A DNA stretch of 64,000 bases from the NCBI GenBank assembly GCA_012839185.1, contig DUNU01000019.1:1-64000 (forward strand), written 5' to 3'. Shown piece after piece: positions 35,700 through 44,911 of the stretch. This DNA is from Clostridiales bacterium (GTDB lineage Bacteria > Bacillota > Clostridia > Oscillospirales > Acutalibacteraceae). The notes under the pieces are model-generated. The model saw nothing but the letters and a program-made list of their open reading frames with translations, made no database searches and had not been told where the DNA came from. Both the position numbers and the translations under genes were made by a program. The number at the start of each line of letters is the position of its first letter. Position 1 is the stretch's first letter.

Positions 35700-37103
35700 A
35701 TGAGAAAACGCAGTTTAACTGAAAGATGGCTCGGTAATTCCTTTTTTGTTACGTCTGCTATAACACTTGTTGTTGTCGTTGCAGTTGCATTTTTTATACA
35801 TTCGTCATATTATGATGCTGCTGAGCTTGCGTTAAAAAGCCATGCACAAAGCAACAGTCTGACCACTTTTTTTGCTCAATATATCAATAACGACAAGGAA
35901 GTTTTCCACGAGAAAGCAATTGAATATCTTGACAGCTTTACGGACAAATCCCGTATTGAAGTATGGGTGATTGACCAGGATGGAAAAGTTGTTGCGACAA
36001 GCAGCGGTTTTGATGCTGCCGAAATTCCTGAATATAAAACCGCAATCGAAACTAATTCAAATGCTCTGTGGTTAGGTAAATCGGCAAGCGGGGAAAAGAT
36101 AATGGCACTTACAGCTCCGCTTTTGAGCAATACCGGATACAGCGGTGCGGCGGTACGGTATATCACTTCACTCGCCGAGCTTGACCAACAGTTCGTTCAG
36201 GTTATCCTGCTTTTGTTTTTGATATACATTATCATAAATGCTCTCGTTGCATCCTCCGGTCTCTTCTTCATTCGTTCAATCGTTAAACCCGTCGAGCAGG
36301 TTGCAAAGAGTGCAAAGACCGTTGCGGCAGGTAATTATAAGACGTATATCAAGGTGGATTCACGATACAGCGATGAGGTTTCGGATTTATGTCATACTTT
36401 CAATGAGATGATTGAAGCTATCGGAGAATATGACCAGATGAAAACTGACTTTATGTCAACTGTATCTCATGAATTACGAACACCGCTTACCGCCATTCGC
36501 GGTTGGTCGGAGACGGTTTCGGCTTGTCCCGAAGATGAAGAAACTGTCCGTTATGCGATTGATATTATTCTTAAAGAAACGCAAAATCTTAATATGATAG
36601 TTGAGGATTTGCTCGATTTTTCCCGTATTGACGGCGGTAGGATGAAGTTGAAACTTGAACGACTTGATGGGGTTGCTGAACTTACAGATGCAGTATCAAC
36701 CTATGTTCATAAGGCAGAGAACAAGAATCTTAAACTGATTTACGAAGAAAACGATATTGTCGCTCCGATTTTTGCAGATGCTTTGAGAATACGACAGGTG
36801 TTTGCCAATATCATTGACAATGCGATTAAATATACAGATGAGGGAACGATAACGGTATCGGGAGATGTAATTGATGATGAATTTGTTGTATCTGTCATTG
36901 ATACCGGCTGCGGAATCGCTGCAGATGCTTTGCCGAGAATCAAAGAGAAGTTTTATAAGGCAAATATGAACAAGAAAGGCTCCGGTATCGGTTTGGCAGT
37001 AAGTGATGAGATTGTCAAGATGCATGACGGCAGACTGACAGTTGAAAGCGAAATTGATGTCGGCACAACGGTAAAGGTCTATATCCCCTTATCGAAACAG
37101 TAA
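35700..37103 (+). CDS. Sensor histidine kinase (HAMP-containing)
   Basis: This 467-residue membrane kinase has two transmembrane helices (about residues 15-37 and 158-190) flanking an extracytoplasmic sensor region. A HAMP linker follows (SIVKPVEQVAKSAKTVAAGN). The H-box is TVSHELRTPLTAIRGWS and the ATPase part has FANIIDNAIKYTDEG (N-box), DTGCGIAADAL (G1) and KKGSGIGLAVSDEIV (G2). It starts after GAAAGGAGCCGGG, 17 bp beyond the response regulator. It probably responds to a cell-envelope signal, which is inference. Confidence 0.93.
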   Translation: MRKRSLTERWLGNSFFVTSAITLVVVVAVAFFIHSSYYDAAELALKSHAQSNSLTTFFAQYINNDKEVFHEKAIEYLDSFTDKSRIEVWVIDQDGKVVATSSGFDAAEIPEYKTAIETNSNALWLGKSASGEKIMALTAPLLSNTGYSGAAVRYITSLAELDQQFVQVILLLFLIYIIINALVASSGLFFIRSIVKPVEQVAKSAKTVAAGNYKTYIKVDSRYSDEVSDLCHTFNEMIEAIGEYDQMKTDFMSTVSHELRTPLTAIRGWSETVSACPEDEETVRYAIDIILKETQNLNMIVEDLLDFSRIDGGRMKLKLERLDGVAELTDAVSTYVHKAENKNLKLIYEENDIVAPIFADALRIRQVFANIIDNAIKYTDEGTITVSGDVIDDEFVVSVIDTGCGIAADALPRIKEKFYKANMNKKGSGIGLAVSDEIVKMHDGRLTVESEIDVGTTVKVYIPLSKQ

Positions 37104-37113
37104 AGGAAATCTT

Positions 37114-38151
37114 ATGTCTAAAAATAAAAATTGTAAAATAGCATCCGTCGGCGGTCAGGCATTGCTGGAAGGCATTATGATGCAAGCTCCCGAAGGAGCT
37201 GCCATAGCGGTTCGCAGAACAGACGGAAAAATTGTTGCAATACCCAAAGAGGTAAAGCACATTCGGGATAAATTCAAGCCTTTCGGTTTTCCCGTTATCC
37301 GCGGTGTCGTAAATTTCATCGAATCAATGATATTCGGCTACAAATGCATGATGGAATCAGCCGAACTTTCGGGACAACTTGAAGTTGAAGAATCCGAAGA
37401 AAATATGGGAAAGATTGATAAATGGCTGTCCAAACACTTCGGACCGAAGATGGTTGCCGTGGTCGGAGCAATCGGAATGATTTTGGGTCTCGGGCTTGCA
37501 ATGTTCCTCTTTATGTGGCTTCCCGCATTCTTGACCGACTTGATTTTGCCCGGTGAACATCTCCAGAACTTTCATCCGATTTGTGAAGGTATAATGAGAA
37601 TAGTCATATTCATTTTATATGTTACAATTGTCGGTATGCAGAAGGATATAAAACGCACATTTATGTATCATGGCAGTGAACACAAAAGTATATTCTGTCT
37701 TGAAAAGGATATGCCTCTGACCGTTGAAAATGTTAAGAAAAATAAGCGTTTTCATCCTCGTTGCGGTACAAGTTTCATTTTTGTAGTATTGATATTAAGC
37801 ATATTGATTTCTTCGGTTCTCGTCCTTATTTTCCCCGACATCGGTTCAAATCGTGCACTTTGGGTGCTTATCAAGATGGGTATTGCTCCGCTGGTTATGG
37901 GAATCGGATATGAATTTATCAAATATGCGGGCAAACATGATAATATTCTGACAAAAATTCTTTCAGCACCGGGACTTTGGATGCAGAGAATTACCACCAA
38001 AGAGCCTGACGATGATATTATTGAAGTCGGTATTACCGCTTTGGTTGCCGCTATGCACGGTATCGACAGCGAGGAATTTAAGAATTTGCCGTTTGATATT
38101 GATTTCGAGGCTTGCGGAAAAATGCCTGAAGAGAAAAATGAGAATAATTGA
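37114..38151 (+). CDS. DUF1385 membrane protein
   Basis: This 345-residue protein is a DUF1385-family protein, conserved upstream of prmC in many Clostridia. It begins with CKIASVGGQALLEGIMMQAP and shows RGVVNFIESMIFGYKCM, membrane segments (MVAVVGAIGMILGLGLAMFL and others), YHGSEHKSIFCLEK with His residues that suggest metal binding, and RFHPRCGTSFIF. The function is unproven. It overlaps prmC by 14 bp. Confidence 0.88.
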   Translation: MSKNKNCKIASVGGQALLEGIMMQAPEGAAIAVRRTDGKIVAIPKEVKHIRDKFKPFGFPVIRGVVNFIESMIFGYKCMMESAELSGQLEVEESEENMGKIDKWLSKHFGPKMVAVVGAIGMILGLGLAMFLFMWLPAFLTDLILPGEHLQNFHPICEGIMRIVIFILYVTIVGMQKDIKRTFMYHGSEHKSIFCLEKDMPLTVENVKKNKRFHPRCGTSFIFVVLILSILISSVLVLIFPDIGSNRALWVLIKMGIAPLVMGIGYEFIKYAGKHDNILTKILSAPGLWMQRITTKEPDDDIIEVGITALVAAMHGIDSEEFKNLPFDIDFEACGKMPEEKNENN

Positions 38152-38971
38152 TGCTCAAAAAATAGTTGAAGAACGTCTTAGTAATGCCGGCATTGAAGAT
38201 GTCAGAGTCAACAGTCGTCGTATCATTTGCAAGGTTCTTGGCTTGAGCTTAACAGAACTTTTGCTTCACAAGACCGATGAGATTTCCGAAAGTGATTTTG
38301 CTGCGATTTCAGATATGACAGACAGACGAGCAAATCGTGAGCCGCTTCAATATATTTTAGGTTCATGGGAATTTTGCGGGTTTGAGTTTAAAGTCGGCAA
38401 AGGGGTTTTGATTCCTCGCGAGGAGACTGAATTTATTGTTGAATTTGCACTTGCAAATATTCCAGAAGATGCCGAATGCAATATTTTGGACTTATGTTCC
38501 GGAAGCGGTTGTATCGGTTTGACCATAGCAAAAAAACGACCGAAATGCAGGCTGTATTTGCTTGAAAAAAGTGATGAAGCAATAAAATATATTCAAGAAA
38601 ACGTTAAAAATCTTGAACTTACCAATATTACTATTTTGCATGAAGATATGTTCGAGTTTGAGAGTGGTATGAAATTTGCTGCCATACTTTCAAACCCTCC
38701 GTATATTGAAAGTGATGAGATAAAATCACTTCAGGCGGAAGTTAAAAAAGAGCCTGCTATGGCTCTTGACGGCGGAACAGACGGACTTGATTTCTATCGT
38801 CATATCGCCGATAAATATTTCGATTATCTGAAACAGGGAGGCTTTGTTGTCGTTGAATCAGGCGAAGAACAACCCCCGAAGATAGCCGAAATGTTTGAAA
38901 AATTAAAAAATATACAAATCCATGATGACTGTTTTGGTGTTGAAAGATTTGTCAGCGGAGAGAAGAAATAA
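38138..38971 (+). CDS. prmC: Peptide chain release factor N5-glutamine methyltransferase
   Basis: PrmC methylates the Gln of the GGQ motif in RF1 and RF2. ATG 38138, inside the DUF1385 gene, gives 277 residues, the family norm; the longer frame upstream is out of alignment. Motifs: YILGSWEFCGFEFKVGKGVL with IPREETE, ILDLCSGSGCIGLTIA (SAM binding) and the catalytic SNPPYI. DUF1385-prmC order is typical of this clade. It is followed by a site-2 protease gene with 1-bp overlap. Confidence 0.95.
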   Translation: MRIIDAQKIVEERLSNAGIEDVRVNSRRIICKVLGLSLTELLLHKTDEISESDFAAISDMTDRRANREPLQYILGSWEFCGFEFKVGKGVLIPREETEFIVEFALANIPEDAECNILDLCSGSGCIGLTIAKKRPKCRLYLLEKSDEAIKYIQENVKNLELTNITILHEDMFEFESGMKFAAILSNPPYIESDEIKSLQAEVKKEPAMALDGGTDGLDFYRHIADKYFDYLKQGGFVVVESGEEQPPKIAEMFEKLKNIQIHDDCFGVERFVSGEKK

Positions 38972-39645
38972 TGAGTTTAATCCAAAGTTTAATGAGTGGA
39001 AAGTGGATAGAATTTGCGGTAATGCTTTCAGTAAAAGTATTTACCTGTTTCTGTGTTTTACCCGTCCACGAATATGCACATGCTTGGATGGCAACACGTT
39101 TGGGTGACAACACTGCAAGACTTTCAGGCAGACTGACCCTCAATCCGATGGCACATCTGAGTCCTATGGGTACAATAATGATGTTTCTTTTCGGTTTCGG
39201 TTACGCAAAACCCGTCCCCGTAAATATCAGGAATTTCAAAAATCGGAAACGTGATTTTGCGTTGACCGCACTTGCAGGTCCCGTATCTAATTTGTTGATG
39301 GCACTTATATATGGTTTTATAGCAAATCTTTTTATATATTTTGATACAGGAACAAGCTCCATTCTCCATATTGCTATTTTGTTTATGCAATATGCGGCAA
39401 TGATAAACGTTTATCTGGCGGTATTTAATCTTATTCCCATACCTCCGCTTGACGGTTCCCGAATTTTAACCGCCGTCTTACCGGATCATATTTATTACAA
39501 GATTATGCAGTATGAACGTTTTATTATGATTGGGTTGATAGTACTTTTATTTTCAAGAGTTTTGTATATACCGCTTGATTGGCTCTCTTCCTATGTGCTT
39601 AAATTCATTATGTGGTTTACGGGACTTATATTTACTGTGTTTTAG
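38971..39645 (+). CDS. Site-2 protease family (M50) intramembrane peptidase
   Basis: This 224-residue membrane protein has HEYAHAWMATRLGD, the HExxH zinc motif in a hydrophobic setting, and LIPIPPLDGSR, the second metal-binding Asp motif of M50 proteases. It is the short, PDZ-less type common in Clostridia, not RseP. SpoIVFB is possible in principle but that gene is usually paired with spoIVFA, which is absent here. It overlaps prmC by one base (TAATG). Confidence 0.9.
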   Translation: MSLIQSLMSGKWIEFAVMLSVKVFTCFCVLPVHEYAHAWMATRLGDNTARLSGRLTLNPMAHLSPMGTIMMFLFGFGYAKPVPVNIRNFKNRKRDFALTALAGPVSNLLMALIYGFIANLFIYFDTGTSSILHIAILFMQYAAMINVYLAVFNLIPIPPLDGSRILTAVLPDHIYYKIMQYERFIMIGLIVLLFSRVLYIPLDWLSSYVLKFIMWFTGLIFTVF

Positions 39646-39648
39646 CAA

Positions 39649-40386
39649 ATGGAAATAAATTATAAAATAGAGGTGTTTGAAGGACCCTTAGACCTTCTGT
39701 TGCACCTTATATCAAAGCATAAACTCAATATTTACGACATCCCGATATTTGAGCTGGTCGAACAGTATACAAGTTATGTTCGTCAGATGGAAGAAGAAAA
39801 TCTTGATGTTGCTTCCGATTTTTTGGAAATGGCTGCTCGCTTGGTACATATAAAAACCGTGTCATTGTTGCCGTCTGAAAAGGAAGATGCGGAAGAGCTT
39901 AAAAGGGAACTTACCGGTGAGCTTCTGGAGTATCGTGACTGCAAGATCATTGCATCGAAACTTGCAAAACAGACAGGTGGTTTTGATAAAAATGTCCGTG
40001 TGCCTGCAAAGCTTGATATTCCCGTTTCACCGTATAATCGTTTGCATGACATTCTTGAAATATATCGTGCATATATCAATGCTGCAGGCAAGCGGCTGAG
40101 AAAACTTCCTCCCCCCGTATCCGCTTTTGCGGGTATTGTCGCACATAAAATCGTGAGCGTCCATTCAAGAATTACCGGACTTCTGGAGCTTCTTTCAATA
40201 GGAAGAAAACAGCGGTTTTCAACATTGTTTGAAAATGCTGAGAGCCGATCTGAATTGGTTGCCACTTTCCTTGCCGTATTGGAGCTGACGAAAGCTAAAC
40301 GAGTTCGTATTGATGGTGATGGGGATGACTGTGAAATTGAACTCATATCAAGCGAAGAGGGGGAATATGTGCTTGAATTTGAATGA
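39649..40386 (+). CDS. scpA: Segregation and condensation protein A
   Basis: ScpA is the kleisin of the SMC-ScpAB complex that organises and segregates chromosomes. The 245-residue protein starts IEVFEGPLDLLLHLISKHKLN, the family N-terminus, and shows DFLEMAARLVHIKTVSLLP. The C-terminal winged helix binds SMC. It overlaps scpB by 20 bp, the conserved order. Confidence 0.95.
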   Translation: MEINYKIEVFEGPLDLLLHLISKHKLNIYDIPIFELVEQYTSYVRQMEEENLDVASDFLEMAARLVHIKTVSLLPSEKEDAEELKRELTGELLEYRDCKIIASKLAKQTGGFDKNVRVPAKLDIPVSPYNRLHDILEIYRAYINAAGKRLRKLPPPVSAFAGIVAHKIVSVHSRITGLLELLSIGRKQRFSTLFENAESRSELVATFLAVLELTKAKRVRIDGDGDDCEIELISSEEGEYVLEFE

Positions 40387-40957
40387 TATACAAAGTGCTG
40401 TCGAAGCAATATTATTTGCTGCCGGAGAGCCTGTTGAGGCTGAAAGAATATGCGAAGTGCTTGAAATAGATATTGACCGGCTGGCTGCCGAAATTATCGA
40501 CCTACAAGCTAAACTTCAGAAGATGAATTCCGGTATTGAAATAGTCAGACTCGGAAATCAATATCAGATATGTACCCGTGAAAAATATTCCGAACCGATA
40601 TTGGCGGTGATGGATAAAAAACGTAACACGCCGCTTTCCCAAGCTGCATTCGAGGTGCTTGCGATTGTCGCATACAACCAGCCCGTCACCAAAGCGTTTA
40701 TTGAACAGATACGAGGGGTTGACTGTACAAGTGTTATAAGTACGCTTTGTGCAAAAGAGCTTATTGAGGAGGCGGGACGACTTGAGTTGCCCGGCAGACC
40801 TTTGATATATAAGACTACTTCGAATTTTCTCCGATGTTTCGGTCTTTCAGATTTGACCGAACTTCCGGAAATCCCCGAAAATGTTGATAACGAGATTCCG
40901 CCTTCTGAACTTGATCAGATTGAAGGGCAGATTTCGATGCTTGATGAGGAGGTGTAA
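40367..40957 (+). CDS. scpB: Segregation and condensation protein B
   Basis: ATG 40367 after AGAGGGGGAAT gives 196 residues. The paired winged-helix protein has DIQSAVEAILFAAGEPVEAE, LSQAAFEVLAIVAYNQPVTK (family signature), RGVDCTSVISTL and LPGRPLIYKTT. It dimerises and binds ScpA in the SMC complex. It is translationally coupled to scpA and followed at once by the DUF2953 gene. Confidence 0.96.
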   Translation: MCLNLNDIQSAVEAILFAAGEPVEAERICEVLEIDIDRLAAEIIDLQAKLQKMNSGIEIVRLGNQYQICTREKYSEPILAVMDKKRNTPLSQAAFEVLAIVAYNQPVTKAFIEQIRGVDCTSVISTLCAKELIEEAGRLELPGRPLIYKTTSNFLRCFGLSDLTELPEIPENVDNEIPPSELDQIEGQISMLDEEV

Positions 40958-40959
40958 TA

Positions 40960-41649
40960 TTGATATTTCTATACATACTGCTCGGCATTATTGCGTTTTT
41001 CGTTACACTGTTCAGCATAAAAGCGAGCATTGCAGTGTCGTATAAAGAAGATTTATGGCACGCAGATGTTCGTTGGCTGTTTCTTAAGCTGAGTATTCTT
41101 CCCTATGAAAAGAAAGAGAAGAAGAAAAAGAAGCCCAAAAAAGAGCCGAAAAAAGAGGAGCCTCCGCAAGAGGAGAAACCTGCCGAAGAAAAACCGAAAA
41201 AGAAGGGCAAAAACCCGTTCAAGACATTTTATAAAAACAAGGGTGTTGACGGTGTCGTTGAACTTTTAAGCAATACCGTATCAGCTTTGGGCGGAATGTT
41301 CGGGAAAATTCTTCGCGGGTTTACTATAAACGAACTTTTCCTTGATTACACCGTGTCTGGCAACGATGCTGCTGTTTGTGCAATAAACTATGGTGAGCGT
41401 TGCAGTCAGATATGGCCGCTTCTCGGTTATATCTGTTCGTGTATGAAGGTCAGAAAATATGATGCAAACATTGAACCGGATTTTCTTGCCGACAAAGATA
41501 CAATTGAGTTTTCAACCAAAATATCAGTCAGACCGATTACTCTTACAAATGCTGTGGTAATATTACTTGGAAAACTCATAAAAAATGTTGTAATAAAGTT
41601 CCTCGCGGGAATGAAAACAAAAACGAAAACGAAAACAAAATCAAACTAA
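40960..41649 (+). CDS. DUF2953 membrane protein (YtfI-like)
   Basis: The 229-residue protein starts at TTG 40960, with AGGAGG TGTAATA before it. An N-terminal membrane segment (LYILLGIIAFFVTLFSI) is followed by a Lys/Glu/Pro-rich linker (KKEKKKKKPKKEP...) and the DUF2953 domain. In Bacillus the YtfI gene lies directly before gerW/ytfJ, as here. The C-terminus ends KTKTKTKSN, encoded by an ACGAAA/ACTAAA hexanucleotide repeat that runs across the stop codon, so the tail length may vary. Confidence 0.85.
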   Translation: MIFLYILLGIIAFFVTLFSIKASIAVSYKEDLWHADVRWLFLKLSILPYEKKEKKKKKPKKEPKKEEPPQEEKPAEEKPKKKGKNPFKTFYKNKGVDGVVELLSNTVSALGGMFGKILRGFTINELFLDYTVSGNDAAVCAINYGERCSQIWPLLGYICSCMKVRKYDANIEPDFLADKDTIEFSTKISVRPITLTNAVVILLGKLIKNVVIKFLAGMKTKTKTKTKSN

Positions 41650-41676
41650 AACTAAAACTAAAACTAAAACTAAAAC
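41614..41676 (+). repeat. Hexanucleotide repeat crossing the DUF2953 stop codon
   Basis: Tandem AAAACG-type units inside the gene change into five AAAACT units after the stop (TAA at 41647-41649). Copy-number change in units of six keeps frame, so it would alter the Lys-Thr tail or the leader before gerW without breaking either gene. Confidence 0.85.
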
Positions 41677-41704
41677 AGTTAATTTACTCTAAGGAGATAT
41701 AATA

Positions 41705-42115
41705 ATGGAAAAACAATCTGTATCTGTAATTTTAGCAACAACTATCGAAAAAGTCCGTGATTTAGTTGACGTATCAACCATCATCGGCGATCCCATCCAT
41801 TTGTCCGACACCTTAACCATCATCCCGATTTCAAAAGTTACCTACGGTTTTGCAAGCGGCGGTTCCGATTTCCCTTCAAAGAGCAATAAGGATATCTTTG
41901 GCGGCGGTGGCGGTGCCGGCGTTACAATTAATCCAGTTGCTTTCTTGATTATTAATGAAGGTCAGGTTACCATCAAGCATATTACTGCTAATGATAATGC
42001 TGCTGAACGTGTTGTAAATCTTATTCCCGAAATGTTTGACAAGGTTGAAGGTGTTGTCAGCAAGTTTGTTAAGCCTCAGGCTGAAGAAACTTCTGCTGAA
42101 AATGCCGTTGAATAA
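41705..42115 (+). CDS. gerW: Sporulation protein GerW/YtfJ family
   Basis: This 136-residue protein has the GerW (YtfJ) pattern: VDVSTIIGDPIHLSDTLTII, ISKVTYGFASGGSDF, GGGGGAGVTINPVAFLII and a Glu-rich tail. In Bacillus the protein is in the spore coat and affects germination. Together with the DUF2953 neighbour it is evidence for a sporulating ancestor; presence alone does not prove the organism still sporulates. AAGGAGATATAATA precedes the ATG. Confidence 0.93.
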   Translation: MEKQSVSVILATTIEKVRDLVDVSTIIGDPIHLSDTLTIIPISKVTYGFASGGSDFPSKSNKDIFGGGGGAGVTINPVAFLIINEGQVTIKHITANDNAAERVVNLIPEMFDKVEGVVSKFVKPQAEETSAENAVE

Positions 42116-42849
42116 TGGCAGTTGAGAGATTACAGAAGTATCTTGCCTCATGTGGTATCGCTTCTCGCCGTAAGGCTGAGGAGCTTATCGCACGAGGAGA
42201 CGTAAAAGTCAATGGCAGAGTTGCAAGGATTGGAGACAAGGTAGACACCAATAAAGATATTGTGCATGTGGCAGGCAGACGTTTGGATGTTCAAAGGCAG
42301 AATGTATATTTAATGCTTAACAAACCTCGTGGTGTCGTCACTACTATGTCCGATGAAATGGGCAGACGTTGTGTTGCCGAACTTGTTTCCGATATTGATA
42401 CCCGCGTATATCCCGTCGGTCGTTTGGATAAGGACTCCGAAGGTCTTTTGATTATGACCAATGACGGCAGACTTTCTAACGCATTGATGCATCCGTCCAC
42501 TCATGTGCCGAAAACATATCGTGTTACAGTAAGAGCAAAGGTTACCGAAGATATGCTTGTAACTCTGTCTACCGGCGTTGTTATTGAAGGTAAAAAAACC
42601 TTACCCGCAAGTGTTCGTGTGTTGGTTGAAGAACCTGAACGCACGGTTTTGGAGTTCGTCCTGAAAGAAGGCAAAAATCGCCAGATTCGGAAAATGCTTG
42701 AGGCAGTCGGTATTGCCGAAATAGCGAAATTAAAGCGTATCAAAATCGGGCCGCTTGTATTGGGCAATCTTAAATATGGTGCATATCGTCAACTTACAAA
42801 AGAAGAAGTTAACGCTTTGAAACGAGTAGCGGGATTGATTAAAAAATAA
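42115..42849 (+). CDS. rRNA pseudouridine synthase (RsuA/RluB/RluE/RluF family)
   Basis: This 244-residue enzyme isomerises uridine in rRNA. It has an N-terminal S4 RNA-binding domain (ERLQKYLASCGIASRRKAEE) and the catalytic RLDKDSEGLLIMTNDG with its Asp. The C-terminal part has VLKEGKNRQIRKMLEAVG. Length and motif suggest the RluB subgroup (23S U2605-type), but subgroup assignment is uncertain. It starts one base inside the gerW stop (TAATG). Confidence 0.9.
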   Translation: MAVERLQKYLASCGIASRRKAEELIARGDVKVNGRVARIGDKVDTNKDIVHVAGRRLDVQRQNVYLMLNKPRGVVTTMSDEMGRRCVAELVSDIDTRVYPVGRLDKDSEGLLIMTNDGRLSNALMHPSTHVPKTYRVTVRAKVTEDMLVTLSTGVVIEGKKTLPASVRVLVEEPERTVLEFVLKEGKNRQIRKMLEAVGIAEIAKLKRIKIGPLVLGNLKYGAYRQLTKEEVNALKRVAGLIKK

Positions 42850-42934
42850 GTCAGCACATCGTGTTGTAAATCCAATATTCCGCGAAAATACAGCGGTTTT
42901 ATATGCACTGAATTTAATATTTAGCAGGAGTATT

Positions 42935-43813
42935 ATGATAAAAAGCATGACCGGATACGGCAGAGCGTCTGATATACAAGATGGTTTGTCGGTTAATATT
43001 GAAATAAAGAGCGTAAACAGTCGGTCGATAGATTTGTCGACTAAGTTATATCGCACATATTCTTTTCTTGAAGAGAACATAAATGGACATATCAGAAGTC
43101 GGATTGCACGCGGTAAAGTTGATTGTTTTGTAAATATCGAAAAGATTACCGGAGATAGTGTAAGTATATCAATCAACGAAGGTTATACTGACAGTTATAT
43201 TGAAGCACTTAAGTTGTTAGCGGATAAATACGGACTTAAAAATGATGTCAAAGTCTCAACTCTGGTTCAAAATTCTGATATATTTATCATAAATAAAGCG
43301 GATGATGACGAGGAAGCCATTTGGAATGTCGTCAGACCGGTGCTTGACAGTGCACTTGATGCTTTCATAATTTCCCGTGAAACCGAAGGTGAAAAACTTA
43401 AAGCTGATTTAATTGAAAAACTTGAGGCTATTGAAATTCAGGTTGGTCGTACCGAGAGCCTGTCCACTCTTTGTGCGGTTGAACGCAGAGAGAAGCTTGA
43501 AAGCCGGATCCGCACATTGCTTGCTGATGTTCAGATTGATGAAAATAGGCTTTTGACCGAGGTCGCAATCATTGCCGACAAGGTTTCGATTGATGAGGAA
43601 ATCGTGCGTTTACGCAGTCATTTGACCGAGTTTAGAGCTCAGCTTGATTCAGATGAGCCCGTTGGCAGAAACCTTGATTTCCGGACTCAGGAAATCAACC
43701 GTGAAGCGAATACGATAGGTTCAAAAGCTCAGAATATTGAAATTGCCAACGCTGTAATTGCAATCAAGGGCGAGGTTGAGAAGATTCGTGAGCAGGTTCA
43801 GAATATCGAGTAG
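42935..43813 (+). CDS. yicC: YicC/YloC-family endoribonuclease
   Basis: This 292-residue protein starts IKSMTGYGRA, the signature of the YicC/YloC family, and contains IEIKSVNSRSIDLS and the C-terminal EPVGRNLDFRTQEINREANT-like end (here DEPVGRNLDFRTQEINREAN). E. coli YicC has endoribonuclease activity. It heads the conserved yicC-remA-gmk-rpoZ order, as yloC does in Bacillus. Confidence 0.93.
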   Translation: MIKSMTGYGRASDIQDGLSVNIEIKSVNSRSIDLSTKLYRTYSFLEENINGHIRSRIARGKVDCFVNIEKITGDSVSISINEGYTDSYIEALKLLADKYGLKNDVKVSTLVQNSDIFIINKADDDEEAIWNVVRPVLDSALDAFIISRETEGEKLKADLIEKLEAIEIQVGRTESLSTLCAVERREKLESRIRTLLADVQIDENRLLTEVAIIADKVSIDEEIVRLRSHLTEFRAQLDSDEPVGRNLDFRTQEINREANTIGSKAQNIEIANAVIAIKGEVEKIREQVQNIE

Positions 43814-43822
43814 AGGTAGAAA

Positions 43823-44068
43823 ATGAAACTGATAAATATTGGTTTTGGTAATATGCTCAATGCCGACAGAATATTATGCATAATCAGTCCCGATGCTGCA
43901 CCAACCAAACGAATGATACAAGACAGTAAGGAAAAAGGCACACTTATCGATGCTACTGCAGGCAGAAAAACGAAGGCAGTAATTGTTACCGACTGTGAAA
44001 GCTTGATATTGTCTTATTTGACCGGCGAAACGCTCGCGGCAAGAGTATCACAGAATAATACAGAATAA
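43823..44068 (+). CDS. remA: RemA-like regulator (DUF370)
   Basis: This 81-residue protein has the DUF370 pattern (LINIGFGNMLNADRILCIIS, RKTKAVIVTDCESLILS). In Bacillus, RemA is a DNA-binding regulator of biofilm matrix and osmoprotection genes, encoded between yloC and gmk as here. The synteny is the main reason for the symbol. Function in this organism is inference. Confidence 0.9.
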   Translation: MKLINIGFGNMLNADRILCIISPDAAPTKRMIQDSKEKGTLIDATAGRKTKAVIVTDCESLILSYLTGETLAARVSQNNTE

Positions 44069-44088
44069 CACTGAAAAGGATTAGTAAG

Positions 44089-44646
44089 ATGATACATGAA
44101 GCATCTCCAATCGTAATATCGGGACCATCCGGTTGCGGTAAAGATACTATCGTTACGAAACTTCGTGAAATGGATGAACATATTTCTTTGGCTGTTTCTG
44201 CAACTACCAGAGCACCCAGAGGGGAAGAAGTGGACGGGTTGGACTATTATTTTCTTTCCCGTGAAGAGTTTGAAAAGCGGATTGAAAATGACGAATTTAT
44301 CGAATATGTCCAGTATAACGATAATTATTACGGGACACTTCGTTCCGAACTTACCCGTCTTGCCAATGAAGGAAAGAAATGTGTTTTGGTTATCGAAGTA
44401 AAGGGGGCAGCGAACATTATTGCAAGATACCCCGATTGTTTGTCGATATTTGTTATGCCTCCGTCAATGGATGAGCTTGACAGACGACTTCACAAGAGAG
44501 CCAGCGAAACCGAAGATGAGATACGAAAACGCTTGAGGATTGCTTTGGATGAAATCAAAAGAGCCGGGCAATATAAACATGTTGTTGTCAATGACGATCT
44601 TGATGCCACTATCGAAGAAATACATAAATTAATTGTTGGAGGATAA
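44089..44646 (+). CDS. gmk: Guanylate kinase
   Basis: Gmk phosphorylates GMP to GDP. The 185-residue protein has the P-loop GPSGCGKDTIV, the GMP-binding region TTRAPRGEEVDGLDYYF and VIEVKGAANI. The first P-loop Ser/Thr position holds Asp (GKDT rather than GKST or GKGT), a mild variation. It precedes rpoZ by 2 bp. Confidence 0.96.
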   Translation: MIHEASPIVISGPSGCGKDTIVTKLREMDEHISLAVSATTRAPRGEEVDGLDYYFLSREEFEKRIENDEFIEYVQYNDNYYGTLRSELTRLANEGKKCVLVIEVKGAANIIARYPDCLSIFVMPPSMDELDRRLHKRASETEDEIRKRLRIALDEIKRAGQYKHVVVNDDLDATIEEIHKLIVGG

Positions 44647-44648
44647 TA

Positions 44649-44903
44649 ATGTTAATTCCTGATTATAATGAAGTTTTGAATGAAAATATAAATCGGTTTG
44701 CTTTTACCGCCGGTGTTGCTAAGATTGCCGGTATAATCAACAATCAGGTTTTAGAACAGCTTAAAGAAGAAGCAGAAGCGGTAAAAAGAGGCAAAACCGT
44801 TGACCGATCTGATGAGTTTCAGGAAATTTTAGATGAAAAACCGGTTACCCTTGCTATTGAAAAACTCATTTCCGGTCGTAATGAACTCGTGATGCCCGAC
44901 TAA
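44649..44903 (+). CDS. rpoZ: DNA-directed RNA polymerase subunit omega
   Basis: This 84-residue protein fits the omega subunit (YNEVLNENINRFAFTAGVAK, then a helix and KPVTLAIEKLISG), which helps beta' fold and assemble into RNA polymerase. The position after gmk and before priA supports the call. In Bacillus coaBC lies between rpoZ and priA; here that gene is missing. Confidence 0.88.
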   Translation: MLIPDYNEVLNENINRFAFTAGVAKIAGIINNQVLEQLKEEAEAVKRGKTVDRSDEFQEILDEKPVTLAIEKLISGRNELVMPD

Positions 44904-44911
44904 GAAAAAAC

